A DNA stretch of 14,529 nt from contig CAKOHV010000035.1 of the NCBI GenBank assembly GCA_934086145.1, positions 1-14,529 of the forward strand. The letters are read 5' to 3'. Each line of letters begins with the position of its first letter. The first letter of the stretch is position 1. Both the position numbers and the translations under genes were made by a program. The notes under the pieces are model-generated. The model was not told the origin of the DNA. It saw only the letters and a list, made by a program, of their open reading frames with translations, and ran no database searches. Below, in pieces: positions 1 to 6,106 of this stretch. This DNA comes from an uncultured Bacilli bacterium. Its GTDB lineage: Bacteria; Bacillota_I; Bacilli_A; RF39; UBA660.

Positions 1-134
1 ACTTCTATAATACAACGAAGGAAGAAATAAACAATCCAAATACGAGCAACAAAATAACCATCTTCCTTATCATGATTGTAATTTCTGGTTTCATTTTCTT
101 CATAACTTGGAAGAAGAAAAGAATGTTATCATAA
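1..134 (+). CDS. C-terminal fragment of a membrane-anchored surface protein (5' end outside window)
   Basis: An open frame read from base 3 gives 43 codons and ends at TAA 132-134. The residues run from a polar stretch containing NPNTS into about 20 hydrophobic residues (ITIFLIMIVISGFIFFIT) and a basic tail (WKKKRMLS). This order of short motif, membrane span and positive tail is the classic C-terminal cell-wall sorting signal. NPNTS is only loosely like the known sortase motifs (LPxTG, NPQTN), so sortase anchoring is an inference, while a C-terminal membrane anchor is well supported. The protein body lies upstream of the window, so its function cannot be named. An intrinsic terminator follows at 172-198. 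Confidence 0.6.
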   Translation, partial: FYNTTKEEINNPNTSNKITIFLIMIVISGFIFFITWKKKRMLS

Positions 135-171
135 TAGAGGATTACTTCATAGAACATCTATCAAATGAAAG

Positions 172-198
172 GAAGCTATCAAACGATAGTTTCTTTTT
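172..198 (+). terminator. Intrinsic terminator after the surface-protein fragment
   Basis: A 9-bp stem (172-180 with 185-193, one G-T pair) with an AAAC loop is followed by a T run. It lies 38 bases after the stop codon of the upstream fragment. From here to 337 I see no gene and no convincing promoter. Confidence 0.8.
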
Positions 199-337
199 AT
201 GTAAATAATAATAGAATAAATAATTACCAAGTGAAATAAAAACAACTTAATGTTTCTTGCATTTTACAAGATCCTTAAATAAAAACCTATTCGTTCCCTT
301 AATCTCCCTCATACAATAAGATGAAGGAGGTTCTAAA

Positions 338-745
338 ATGACATTAATGATTTCAACCGTCTTTGGTCTTGCTTGTTCAACTATTTTTTTCTTATTTGGT
401 AATATTGACCTTAACTTAAAATATTTAATTACGGTAATCTTTCTTGATTACATAACAGGTTTATGTCGAGCTATTTTAAAGAAAAAACTTAATAGTAGTG
501 TTGGTTTAAAGGGCATTTTTAAGAAATTTTGTTATTTTGTTATCGTTGCTGTCGCAGTTATTTTAGGAAATATTTTAGATGTTGGTAATTCCATTCGTAA
601 TTTAACAATTTATTCCCTTATTTTTAATGAATTAATATCTATCCTAGAAAATTGCTCCCAATTGGGCATAAAACTTCCTGATATTATCCTTTCTTCATTA
701 GCTATCTTTAATGAAAAAAATAATAAAACTGATAAAAAAGATTAA
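338..745 (+). CDS. Holin-family small membrane protein (toxin secretion/phage lysis holin type)
   Basis: The 135-residue protein has about three hydrophobic segments (roughly 3-21, 27-44 and 65-83). A conserved-looking core (FLDYITGLCRAIL, then SSVGLKGIFKK, then IYSLIFNELISILEN) matches the phage_holin_4 / TcdE-like family from memory. Such proteins oligomerise in the cytoplasmic membrane to release an endolysin or a toxin. The start at 338 is fixed by AAGGAGG at 324-330. It is an orphan here: no endolysin, tail gene or other phage gene is adjacent, and the previous gene is a surface protein. It could be a phage leftover or a domesticated export or lysis gene. The stop codon lies inside its own terminator stem. 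Confidence 0.75.
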   Translation: MTLMISTVFGLACSTIFFLFGNIDLNLKYLITVIFLDYITGLCRAILKKKLNSSVGLKGIFKKFCYFVIVAVAVILGNILDVGNSIRNLTIYSLIFNELISILENCSQLGIKLPDIILSSLAIFNEKNNKTDKKD

Positions 746-769
746 GTAAGAAAAAAACTTAATCTTTTT
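735..769 (+). terminator. Intrinsic terminator overlapping the holin stop codon
   Basis: A 13-bp A/T-rich stem (735-747 with 757-769) encloses a purine-rich 9-base loop, and its 3' arm ends in TTTTT. The TAA at 743-745 is part of the 5' arm, so coding sequence and terminator share bases. Confidence 0.75.
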
Positions 770-788
770 AAAATAGTCGCTGAGGGTA

Positions 789-817
789 TTGTCAAAAAAA
801 CCAGTTTATGTTAGAAT
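789..817 (+). promoter_or_regulatory. Promoter of the tRNA-Glu gene
   Basis: TTGTCA at 789-794, a 17-base spacer and TAGAAT at 812-817, with TG one base upstream of the -10 (extended -10). The predicted start near 824 leaves a leader of about 23 bases before the tRNA. Confidence 0.65.
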
Positions 818-846
818 CAAATTGTTATGAAAAAATGACATCATTT

Positions 847-922
847 GGTCCGTTGGTGAAGTGGTTAACACATAACCCTCTCAAGGTTACATTCATGGGT
901 TCAAACCCCATACGGATCACCA
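847..922 (+). tRNA. tRNA-Glu, anticodon CTC
   Basis: The 76-base gene folds as a full cloverleaf. The acceptor stem is GGTCCGT (847-853) with ACGGATC (912-918), including one G-T pair. The D stem is GTG/CAC. The anticodon stem TAACC/GGTTA closes the loop CTCTCAA, so the anticodon is CTC. The T arm is ATGGG/CCCAT with loop TTCAAAC. The discriminator is A919 and CCA is encoded at 920-922. The body resembles common Firmicutes tRNA-Glu genes, whose usual anticodon is TTC. CTC reads only GAG, so this is a supplementary isoacceptor. It stands alone, with its own promoter and terminator. Confidence 0.93.
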
Positions 923-931
923 TAAGAAAAT

Positions 932-959
932 AAATATAGTTGTAGAAACTATATTTTTT
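932..959 (+). terminator. Intrinsic terminator of the tRNA gene
   Basis: A 10-bp stem AAATATAGTT/AACTATATTT (932-941 with 947-956) with a 5-base loop continues into a T run, starting 9 bases after the encoded CCA. Confidence 0.8.
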
Positions 960-973
960 ATTTAAAAAAAGGC

Positions 974-1002
974 TTGCTTTTAATTAATAGGGCCGTTAAA
1001 AT
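974..1002 (+). promoter_or_regulatory. Probable promoter of the 306-residue gene
   Basis: TTGCTT at 974-979 and TAAAAT at 997-1002 are separated by 17 bases. The predicted start falls near 1009, directly before the AAGGGGG ribosome binding site (1011-1017). Two GGCC boxes (991-994 and 1006-1009) flank the -10 and could pair or bind a regulator; their role is unknown. Confidence 0.45.
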
Positions 1003-1022
1003 ATTGGCCGAAGGGGGATAAA

Positions 1023-1943
1023 ATGCACAATTTATTAATTATGATGTTGAAAAAACAAGAAAATCGTCAAATCATTTCTCAAATATTAGATGGCTTTCGT
1101 CTTAATAAAATAAGTAAAACCCAATTAGGATATGTTAATGCTAAACAAGAAAGAATCATTTTAACTAAAGAAAATGGGGGACTTAAATTCGTCAAAGTAA
1201 AGGCCCATGAAATTGTTATTACTTTATTAAATGGTCATGTCGTTCGCGAAGAAAATATTGATTTTCGTTCTCTAGGTATCAAAGTAACAAAAACGGAAAA
1301 GAAGTATTCACCAAGTAAAAATGATGAAAAACGTTCATCTTTAAATTATCTTTACTCAACTTCAATGTGTTTTACTAACGAATCTATCAATCGCATCTTC
1401 AAACGTTTAGAAGGTGAAATACCAGCTGAAAATATTATTGATAAGATGATGGCTTTAGAAAGATGTACTTTCCTAGAATATGAAGCTGATTGTAAAAATT
1501 CTATTGAAATTAGTGCTACCTTACCATCTAATCCTATTTCTGTTATTGTAGATAATTATCATTTAAATAGTAGTAATGGTGAAGAAACTGATTATTCTAA
1601 GCTCTACGCGCCAGTTGAAGGTAATAATGCTATTGAACGAATCTATTCTTTATATAATGGCTTGATAACTAAAGATAACTTAGTTGATTTTCGAGCTATC
1701 AATCAAGAAAAAATGAACCCAATGGCCTACGGCTTAAAAGAAGTTATTGGTTTAAAAGATGTTGAAGATTTATTAATCGGCGAATCACAACCGCTTCAGA
1801 CGCCAGAACAAATTCCTTTCTTAGAAGATTACTTCCGTAAAAACTTCAATGTTACTCATGTTAACTTTAATAATCGCAATAACGTCGTTGCATCTTTACT
1901 AGTTGATTCCATTCATCATAAAAAATATAAAAAAAATAGCTAG
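1023..1943 (+). CDS. Uncharacterised 306-residue soluble protein
   Basis: I do not recognise this protein. It has no signal peptide, membrane span or obvious catalytic motif. It is a mixed charged/hydrophobic soluble protein, rich in Asn and Lys, with a basic C-terminus (HHKKYKKNS). A linker-like segment around residues 95-108 (SPSKNDEKRSS) suggests two parts: an N-terminal part with strand-like runs (RIILTKENG, FVKVKAHEIVITLL) and a longer C-terminal part. The start at 1023 is supported by AAGGGGG five bases upstream. It is monocistronic, with its own likely promoter and a terminator hairpin that contains its TAG stop. Codon use matches its neighbours, with CGT for many Arg, so it looks like a resident gene. 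Confidence 0.7.
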   Translation: MHNLLIMMLKKQENRQIISQILDGFRLNKISKTQLGYVNAKQERIILTKENGGLKFVKVKAHEIVITLLNGHVVREENIDFRSLGIKVTKTEKKYSPSKNDEKRSSLNYLYSTSMCFTNESINRIFKRLEGEIPAENIIDKMMALERCTFLEYEADCKNSIEISATLPSNPISVIVDNYHLNSSNGEETDYSKLYAPVEGNNAIERIYSLYNGLITKDNLVDFRAINQEKMNPMAYGLKEVIGLKDVEDLLIGESQPLQTPEQIPFLEDYFRKNFNVTHVNFNNRNNVVASLLVDSIHHKKYKKNS

Positions 1944-1960
1944 AAATTCTAGCTATTTTT
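1931..1960. terminator. Bidirectional terminator between convergent genes
   Basis: The near-perfect palindrome AAAATAGCTAGA...TCTAGCTATTTT has A and T runs on the two sides, so it can terminate in both directions. The TAG of the plus-strand gene (1941-1943) lies in the loop-proximal 5' arm, and the TAG of the minus-strand arsR gene (1953-1955, read in reverse) lies in the 3' arm. The two genes therefore end inside the same hairpin. Confidence 0.88.
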
Positions 1961-2297
1961 CCATTATATGGGCAAAAGAAACACTTAATAAATCATTAAT
2001 ATGATTATCATCAAGCGAATAATAAACAATCTTACCATTCTTGCGTAATTTAACTAACTTTGCATCCCTTAAAGCTTTTAATTGATGAGAAATGGCTGAT
2101 ACAGTCATATTAAGTAAGAAGGATAAATCACTAACACATAGTTCCCCATGTTCTAAAGCCATTAATATTTGTAATCTGGTACTATCACCAACAATCTTAA
2201 AAAAATCTGATAAATCTGTAATTATATTATAATCAGGCATTTTCATCTTTATTTCATTAACCATTTTTTCATCATGTAACACAATATTTTCTTCCAT
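1953..2297 (-). CDS. SmtB/ZiaR-like ArsR-family metal-sensing repressor
   Basis: The 114-residue protein is a winged-helix ArsR/SmtB repressor, probably a dimer that releases DNA on binding Zn(II) or a related ion. The recognition helix region is VSAISHQLKALRDAKLV (67-83) and the wing is RKNGKIVYYSL. The alpha-5 metal site is intact: D97, H99, H110 and E113 have exactly the spacing of SmtB Asp104/His106/His117/Glu120. The alpha-3 region has C54 and D57 (ELCVSD, as SmtB C61/D64) but no N-terminal Cys, so the CadC-type thiolate site looks incomplete. I chose ATG at 2297 because GAGGTGAC stands just upstream; a longer frame to 2360 would run through the promoter. It is divergent from the HMA/ATPase genes it very likely controls. 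Confidence 0.9.
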   Translation of the reverse strand: MEENIVLHDEKMVNEIKMKMPDYNIITDLSDFFKIVGDSTRLQILMALEHGELCVSDLSFLLNMTVSAISHQLKALRDAKLVKLRKNGKIVYYSLDDNHINDLLSVSFAHIMEK

Positions 2298-2318
2298 AAA
2301 GTCACCTCGAATAAGCTT

Positions 2319-2347
2319 ATTATAAAGTAAGATGCTAAAAGTTGCAA
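2319..2347 (-). promoter_or_regulatory. Minus-strand promoter of the metal-sensor gene
   Basis: Read on the minus strand, TTGCAA (2342-2347), a 17-base spacer and TATAAT (2319-2324) give a start near 2312, about 15 bases before the ATG. It lies beside operator 1, not over it, so repression of the sensor gene itself may be weaker than that of the exporter. Confidence 0.6.
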
Positions 2348-2353
2348 ATAGAC

Positions 2354-2383
2354 TTGACATTTGAATATATGTTCAAGTATAAT
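2354..2383 (+). promoter_or_regulatory. Metal-regulated promoter P1 of the HMA/ATPase operon
   Basis: TTGACA (2354-2359), an 18-base spacer and TATAAT (2378-2383) match both consensus hexamers. Operator 1 fills the spacer and operator 2 begins a few bases after the predicted start near 2390. A bound repressor would cover both sides of the RNA polymerase site. Confidence 0.75.
2361..2376. promoter_or_regulatory. ArsR/SmtB operator 1
   Basis: The dyad is TTGAA-N6-TTCAA, with a TGAA-N6-TTCA core like known SmtB/CzrA/CadC operators. It sits exactly between the -35 and -10 of P1. The centre is at 2368.5, 33 bp from the centre of operator 2, about three helical turns. Confidence 0.75.
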
Positions 2384-2393
2384 TAAAATATAT

Positions 2394-2409
2394 TTGAACA
2401 AACATTCAA
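2394..2409. promoter_or_regulatory. ArsR/SmtB operator 2
   Basis: A second TTGAA-N6-TTCAA dyad with the same core and the same face of the helix as operator 1. It lies just downstream of the P1 start and just upstream of the -35 of a possible second promoter. Confidence 0.72.
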
Positions 2410-2414
2410 GTATG

Positions 2415-2444
2415 TTGCATTAAATTAATAAAATAGTATATAAT
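2415..2444 (+). promoter_or_regulatory. Possible second promoter P2 of the HMA/ATPase operon
   Basis: TTGCAT (2415-2420) and TATAAT (2439-2444) are separated by 18 bases. It is weaker than P1 at -35. Its predicted start near 2451 would leave a leader of about 34 bases. Confidence 0.4.
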
Positions 2445-2484
2445 TTACTTAAGATTATGAATAATAAGAAGAGGAGTGTTTATT

Positions 2485-2706
2485 ATGAAAAAAGTATATA
2501 ATTTAAGTGATTTAGACTGCGCTAACTGTGCTTCTAAAATGGAAAGTACTATCAAAAAGATTGATGGTGTAACTAATGCAAGTGTTAATTTTATGACGCA
2601 AAAAATGACTATTGAAATTGCTGATGGAAAAAACATGGATGAAATCATGAAAGAAGTTAAAAAAGTTTGTCATAAAGTTGAACCAGATTGTACAATTCTT
2701 GACTAA
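2485..2706 (+). CDS. Free-standing heavy-metal-associated (HMA) domain protein
   Basis: The 73-residue cytoplasmic protein is a single HMA (ferredoxin-like) domain. The metal-binding loop is LDCANCASKMES, with the two Cys of CxxC, followed by the usual IDGVTNASVNF strand-turn. It probably hands Zn(II), Cd(II) or a related ion to the ATPase encoded two bases downstream. The ATPase lacks the N-terminal HMA domain that ZntA/CadA proteins normally carry, so this looks like that domain as a separate gene. Asp before the first Cys is common in ZntA/CadA N-terminal domains and less so in Cu chaperones (family knowledge). ATG 2485 is preferred over GTG 2476 because GAGGAG at 2471-2476 fits it with 8 bases of spacing. 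Confidence 0.88.
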   Translation: MKKVYNLSDLDCANCASKMESTIKKIDGVTNASVNFMTQKMTIEIADGKNMDEIMKEVKKVCHKVEPDCTILD

Positions 2707-2717
2707 GGGTGATTGAT

Positions 2718-4565
2718 ATGAGTAAAAAAGATAAGAAGAACCTAACTAAAATAATTGTTTCTTCCATCATTGTCCTAATTTCTTTACTTATCCCTTTCCG
2801 TGTTATTAAAACCATTTTATTTGTAGTTGCTTACCTAATTGTTGGTTATCCAATTATCAAAAAGGCTGTTACTAACATTTTTCATGGCGAAGTTTTTGAC
2901 GAAAACTTCTTAATGACTATTGCTACTATAGGTGCTTTTCTAACAGGGGAATATTTAGAAGGTGTTTTAGTCATGCTTCTATACCAAGTTGGTGAATTAT
3001 TCCAAAGCTATGCTGTTTCAACATCTCGTAAATCAATTACCGAATTAATGGATATTCGTCCTGATTATGCTAACTTAAAAGATGGTGAAAAATATAAAAA
3101 GGTAAGTCCTGAAGAAGTCAAAGTAGGGGATATTATCCAAATTAAACCAGGTGAAAAAGTTCCATTAGATGGAATTGTCATCGAAGGAAACAGTTATTTA
3201 GATACCGTTGCCCTAACTGGAGAATCAGTTCCTCGTAAAGTAAATAAAAAAGACGAAATTCTAAGTGGTTGTATTAATAAAACGAGTGTTTTAACTGTCA
3301 AAGTTACCAAAGAATTTAGTCAATCAACTGCTTCTAAGATTCTTGATCTTGTCGAAAATGCCAGTAATAAGAAATCTAAATCAGAAGACTTTATTACTAA
3401 ATTTGCTCGTTATTATACCCCAATTGTTGTTATATCAGCCTTGCTTCTTGCCTTCATTCCACCATTAATCTTTAAAGATTTAACTTTTGTTGCTTGCATT
3501 AAACGTGCTATGACTTTCCTTGTTATCTCTTGTCCATGTGCCTTAGTTATCTCTGTTCCTTTAAGCTTCTTTGGTGGTATCGGTGGAGCTTCTAAAAATG
3601 GTATCCTTATCAAAGGTAGTAATTACCTTGAAAGCTTGTCTAAGACTAAAGTAATTGTCTTTGATAAAACGGGAACCCTAACTAAAGGAACGTTCAATGT
3701 AACTAAAATTAATCCTATTGGTTTAACGGAAGAAGAACTATTAAAAACGGTGGCAACTGCAGAAAGTTATTCTCCTCATCCAATCGCCGAATCTATAAGA
3801 CGTGCTTACAATAAAAAAATTAGTTCTAAAGAAGTTACCAAATATGAAGAACTTTCTGGCTTAGGTATCCATGCTACAACGGCTACTTCTGATATTTATG
3901 TTGGTAATAAGAAACTAATGCAAAGTCTTCAAATAAAAGTAACAGCTCCTGATATTGGAACAACTCTTCATGTAGCTATTGATAACCAATACGTTGGTAA
4001 TATAATCATTGAAGATGAAGTCAAAGTAGAAGCCGCTACTTCCTTATCTAAACTCAAAAAAGAAAACAATATTGCTAAATTAGTCATGTTAACTGGCGAT
4101 AATAAAAAAATTGCCTCTCAAGTAAGCAAACAAATTAACCTTGATGAATACTATGCTAATCTTATGCCCGAAGATAAAGTTAAAAAAATTGAAGAAATTA
4201 TCGCTGAACAACCCGAAAATGCTAAAATAGCTTTCGTTGGTGATGGTATAAATGATGCCCCTGTTCTAACCCGTAGTGATATTGGTATTTCAATGGGTGC
4301 TTTAGGTTCCGATGCCGCTATTGAAGCTTCAGACATCGTTATCATGGATGATGACTTAGAGAAACTAAATACGGCCATTACTATTTCGCAAAAAACATTA
4401 AAAATAGTCAAAGAAAATATCTATTTTGCCATAACTATCAAGGTCTTATTCTTAATCCTTGGAGCTCTTGGTCTATCAAACATGATGATGGCTGTCTTTG
4501 CTGATGTTGGTGTCTCAGTCCTTGCCATCTTAAATGCAATGCGTACTTTAAAAATAAAAATATAA
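2718..4565 (+). CDS. cadA: P1B-2-type Zn(II)/Cd(II)/Pb(II)-exporting ATPase
   Basis: The 615-residue integral membrane pump exports divalent soft metals using ATP. Key motifs are TGES 167-170 (actuator), CPC 272-274 (membrane metal site), DKTGT 316-320 with phosphorylated D316, HP 354-355 (nucleotide domain), TGD 459-461 and GDGIND 508-513. K575 in TM7 and D596 in TM8 are 21 residues apart, like ZntA Lys693/Asp714, which marks the P1B-2 (Zn/Cd/Pb) subgroup, not the Cu group. It is shorter than full CadA/ZntA because it begins directly with TM1 and has no HMA domain; the gene upstream supplies one. ATG 2718 is chosen over GTG 2709, which is part of the AGGGTGAT ribosome binding region. The symbol is by analogy; zntA-like would fit equally. 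Confidence 0.92.
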   Translation: MSKKDKKNLTKIIVSSIIVLISLLIPFRVIKTILFVVAYLIVGYPIIKKAVTNIFHGEVFDENFLMTIATIGAFLTGEYLEGVLVMLLYQVGELFQSYAVSTSRKSITELMDIRPDYANLKDGEKYKKVSPEEVKVGDIIQIKPGEKVPLDGIVIEGNSYLDTVALTGESVPRKVNKKDEILSGCINKTSVLTVKVTKEFSQSTASKILDLVENASNKKSKSEDFITKFARYYTPIVVISALLLAFIPPLIFKDLTFVACIKRAMTFLVISCPCALVISVPLSFFGGIGGASKNGILIKGSNYLESLSKTKVIVFDKTGTLTKGTFNVTKINPIGLTEEELLKTVATAESYSPHPIAESIRRAYNKKISSKEVTKYEELSGLGIHATTATSDIYVGNKKLMQSLQIKVTAPDIGTTLHVAIDNQYVGNIIIEDEVKVEAATSLSKLKKENNIAKLVMLTGDNKKIASQVSKQINLDEYYANLMPEDKVKKIEEIIAEQPENAKIAFVGDGINDAPVLTRSDIGISMGALGSDAAIEASDIVIMDDDLEKLNTAITISQKTLKIVKENIYFAITIKVLFLILGALGLSNMMMAVFADVGVSVLAILNAMRTLKIKI

Positions 4566-4569
4566 TATT

Positions 4570-4597
4570 AAAGATATGGCCCAAACCATATCTTTTT
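4570..4597 (+). terminator. Intrinsic terminator of the metal-export operon
   Basis: A 10-bp stem AAAGATATGG/CCATATCTTT (4570-4579 with 4586-4595) has a 6-base loop and a T run. It starts five bases after the ATPase stop. Confidence 0.88.
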
Positions 4598-4720
4598 CAA
4601 TAAATTCTATAGCTAAAATTACTAAAAAATGATATTATTTCTATAGAAATGTTAAAAAATACAATTTATAGGTTGTGAACTTAATAAAAAAGTTCTCCTA
4701 AAAATAGAAAGAAAGATTAT

Positions 4721-5125
4721 ATGAAAAATAAAATTATTATAGGTAGCCTTCTTGTTGTCATTGCCGGCTTAACTATTACCATTGCCCTTGTTGCTACTAA
4801 GCATCGTAACTTTAAAGAAAATCTAAATCCTTTACAATCCGTCTTAATTACTGATAAAGAAGTTGAATTAAAAGATAACACTAAAAAATATAGTATTTCC
4901 ATTACTTGCGATGATATCAAAGATATCAACCAACAAATCATCTATTATCAATTAAAACCGGTCTTTCAAGATAGTAAAGTGAAAATTTCAACCCTCGTTT
5001 TAAAAGATAAAGAAATTATTACCGATTTATCCAAAGGTCTAACTGCTATCAATATCACTTTTGATGTAACCACCCCTGATAATATCGAACAATTATATTA
5101 CGTAGAAGCTACTTGTGAAAAATAA
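4721..5125 (+). CDS. Small membrane-anchored exported protein, function unknown
   Basis: The 134-residue protein starts with MKNK and one hydrophobic span (about residues 5-25), followed by a basic KHR. This is a typical N-terminal anchor with the remaining 105 or so residues outside the cell. There is no lipobox Cys. The outer part has alternating strand-like segments (SVLITDKEVEL, KKYSISITCDD, AINITFDVTTPD) and two Cys near its two ends, suggesting a small beta-rich domain. I do not recognise a family. The ribosome binding site is weak (AGAAAG). It precedes the metallophosphoesterase by 15 bases and almost certainly shares its transcript. I see no strong promoter in 4598-4720, only TACAAT at 4660 and a TTCTATAG motif repeated at 4605 and 4639. 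Confidence 0.7.
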   Translation: MKNKIIIGSLLVVIAGLTITIALVATKHRNFKENLNPLQSVLITDKEVELKDNTKKYSISITCDDIKDINQQIIYYQLKPVFQDSKVKISTLVLKDKEIITDLSKGLTAINITFDVTTPDNIEQLYYVEATCEK

Positions 5126-5140
5126 AAGGGGATGAATATT

Positions 5141-6088
5141 ATGAGTAAAACCGATGATGTATTATCACTAATTAAAGAAGGATATTCCCTAAATGAAATT
5201 CCGCATTTATTATCTTTGAATATCCGTGAATACAACGATATTTTAAAACAAATCAAAGATTGGGGCTATAATTTTAATAAAATTATTACTAGTACTGGTC
5301 AAATCATTTTAAAACCTAATCGTACTTTAAATATCGATAATAATCCTCGACGTTTACGCATTAATATTAAAGACCGTTTATTTCGCTGTATCTTCATTTC
5401 TGACTTACATATTGGCAGCATCTATGAAAGGCCTAAACTATTACCCAAAGTCTTTGAATACGCCAAAGTTCATGATATTCATGTTATCATTAATGCCGGT
5501 GATACTGTTGATAACATCTATCCTGATAGTAACCAAGTCTTAGTTAATAAAACCTTACCATCTCAAATTAAAAAACTTATTAGAGTATATCCTTATTCTG
5601 AGGATATAATTACGTTAAATTTAGGCGGTAATCATGAATATAAAAGTATAATTGAAGATGGCTATGATATCTTACGTAAGGTAGAAAGTACTCGTTATGA
5701 TATGGTCTCCCTTGGTTATGGAATGTGTAAAATTTTATTAAAAGATGATGCTATCGCTGTTATCCATGACTTAAAAAAATCTAATAAAATAGAAGTTCCT
5801 AACGATGTTTCGATGATTTATAAAGGACATAGTCATAAAGCTAAAAATAGTTACAAAGAACAAAAGAAGACTTTTATTCCAGCCTTCTCAGAAGATGGAA
5901 CAAGTGCTTATGAATACAAACCTTTAATGGGGTTCTTGGATGTCCAATATATCTTCTACGATAAACTTATTGAACGAATCAATACTAAACAACTGGCTAT
6001 TATAAATGGTCAAATTCGCCAAGCCAATGAAGAATCCGTTGTTTTACGCAAAGTACCGCGTTCAAGACCTGTTGACAAAAAAGCCTGA
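5141..6088 (+). CDS. HTH-containing calcineurin-like metallophosphoesterase
   Basis: The 315-residue protein appears to join an N-terminal helix-turn-helix-like segment (residues 1-45; KEGYSLNEIPHLLSLNIREY) to a dimetal phosphoesterase. Motifs are SDLH (D88, H90), GDTVDN (D121), GNHE (N164, H165), VIHD (H209) and GHSH (H230, H232), all five signature blocks in order. It should hydrolyse a phosphomonoester, phosphodiester or nucleotide; the substrate cannot be read from sequence. ATG 5141 is preferred because AAAGGGG at 5125-5131 would abut the in-frame ATG at 5132. The end is basic (RKVPRSRPVDKKA) and its last codons contain the -35 box of the gltX promoter. The stop is TGA. Confidence 0.85.
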   Translation: MSKTDDVLSLIKEGYSLNEIPHLLSLNIREYNDILKQIKDWGYNFNKIITSTGQIILKPNRTLNIDNNPRRLRINIKDRLFRCIFISDLHIGSIYERPKLLPKVFEYAKVHDIHVIINAGDTVDNIYPDSNQVLVNKTLPSQIKKLIRVYPYSEDIITLNLGGNHEYKSIIEDGYDILRKVESTRYDMVSLGYGMCKILLKDDAIAVIHDLKKSNKIEVPNDVSMIYKGHSHKAKNSYKEQKKTFIPAFSEDGTSAYEYKPLMGFLDVQYIFYDKLIERINTKQLAIINGQIRQANEESVVLRKVPRSRPVDKKA

Positions 6089-6100
6089 ATTTAATATAAT
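6072..6100 (+). promoter_or_regulatory. gltX promoter, inside the end of the preceding gene
   Basis: TTGACA (6072-6077), a 17-base spacer and TATAAT (6095-6100) are a perfect consensus sigma-A promoter. The -35 lies in the last codons of the metallophosphoesterase and the -10 begins seven bases after its stop. Transcription should start near 6107, at the 5' end of the T-box leader. Confidence 0.88.
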
Positions 6101-6106
6101 TTAATC

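Noticed and set aside
2298..2360. In-frame extension of the metal sensor by 21 residues on the minus strand
   Set aside because: It would run through the sensor's own -10 and -35 boxes and has no ribosome binding site, whereas ATG 2297 has GAGGTGAC at the right distance.
2445..2648. Minus-strand open frame opposite the HMA gene
   Set aside because: It is a shadow of the real gene: no ribosome binding site and a low-complexity hydrophobic translation.
3413..3613. Minus-strand open frame inside the ATPase gene
   Set aside because: It lies opposite a conserved P-type ATPase core (CPC region), so the frame is an antisense by-product.
4151..4411. Minus-strand open frame inside the ATPase gene, opposite the GDGIND region
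   Set aside because: Antisense to highly conserved codons, with no start signals.
4717..4941. Minus-strand open frame opposite the small membrane protein
   Set aside because: No ribosome binding site, and it overlaps a gene with a coherent anchor and operon position.
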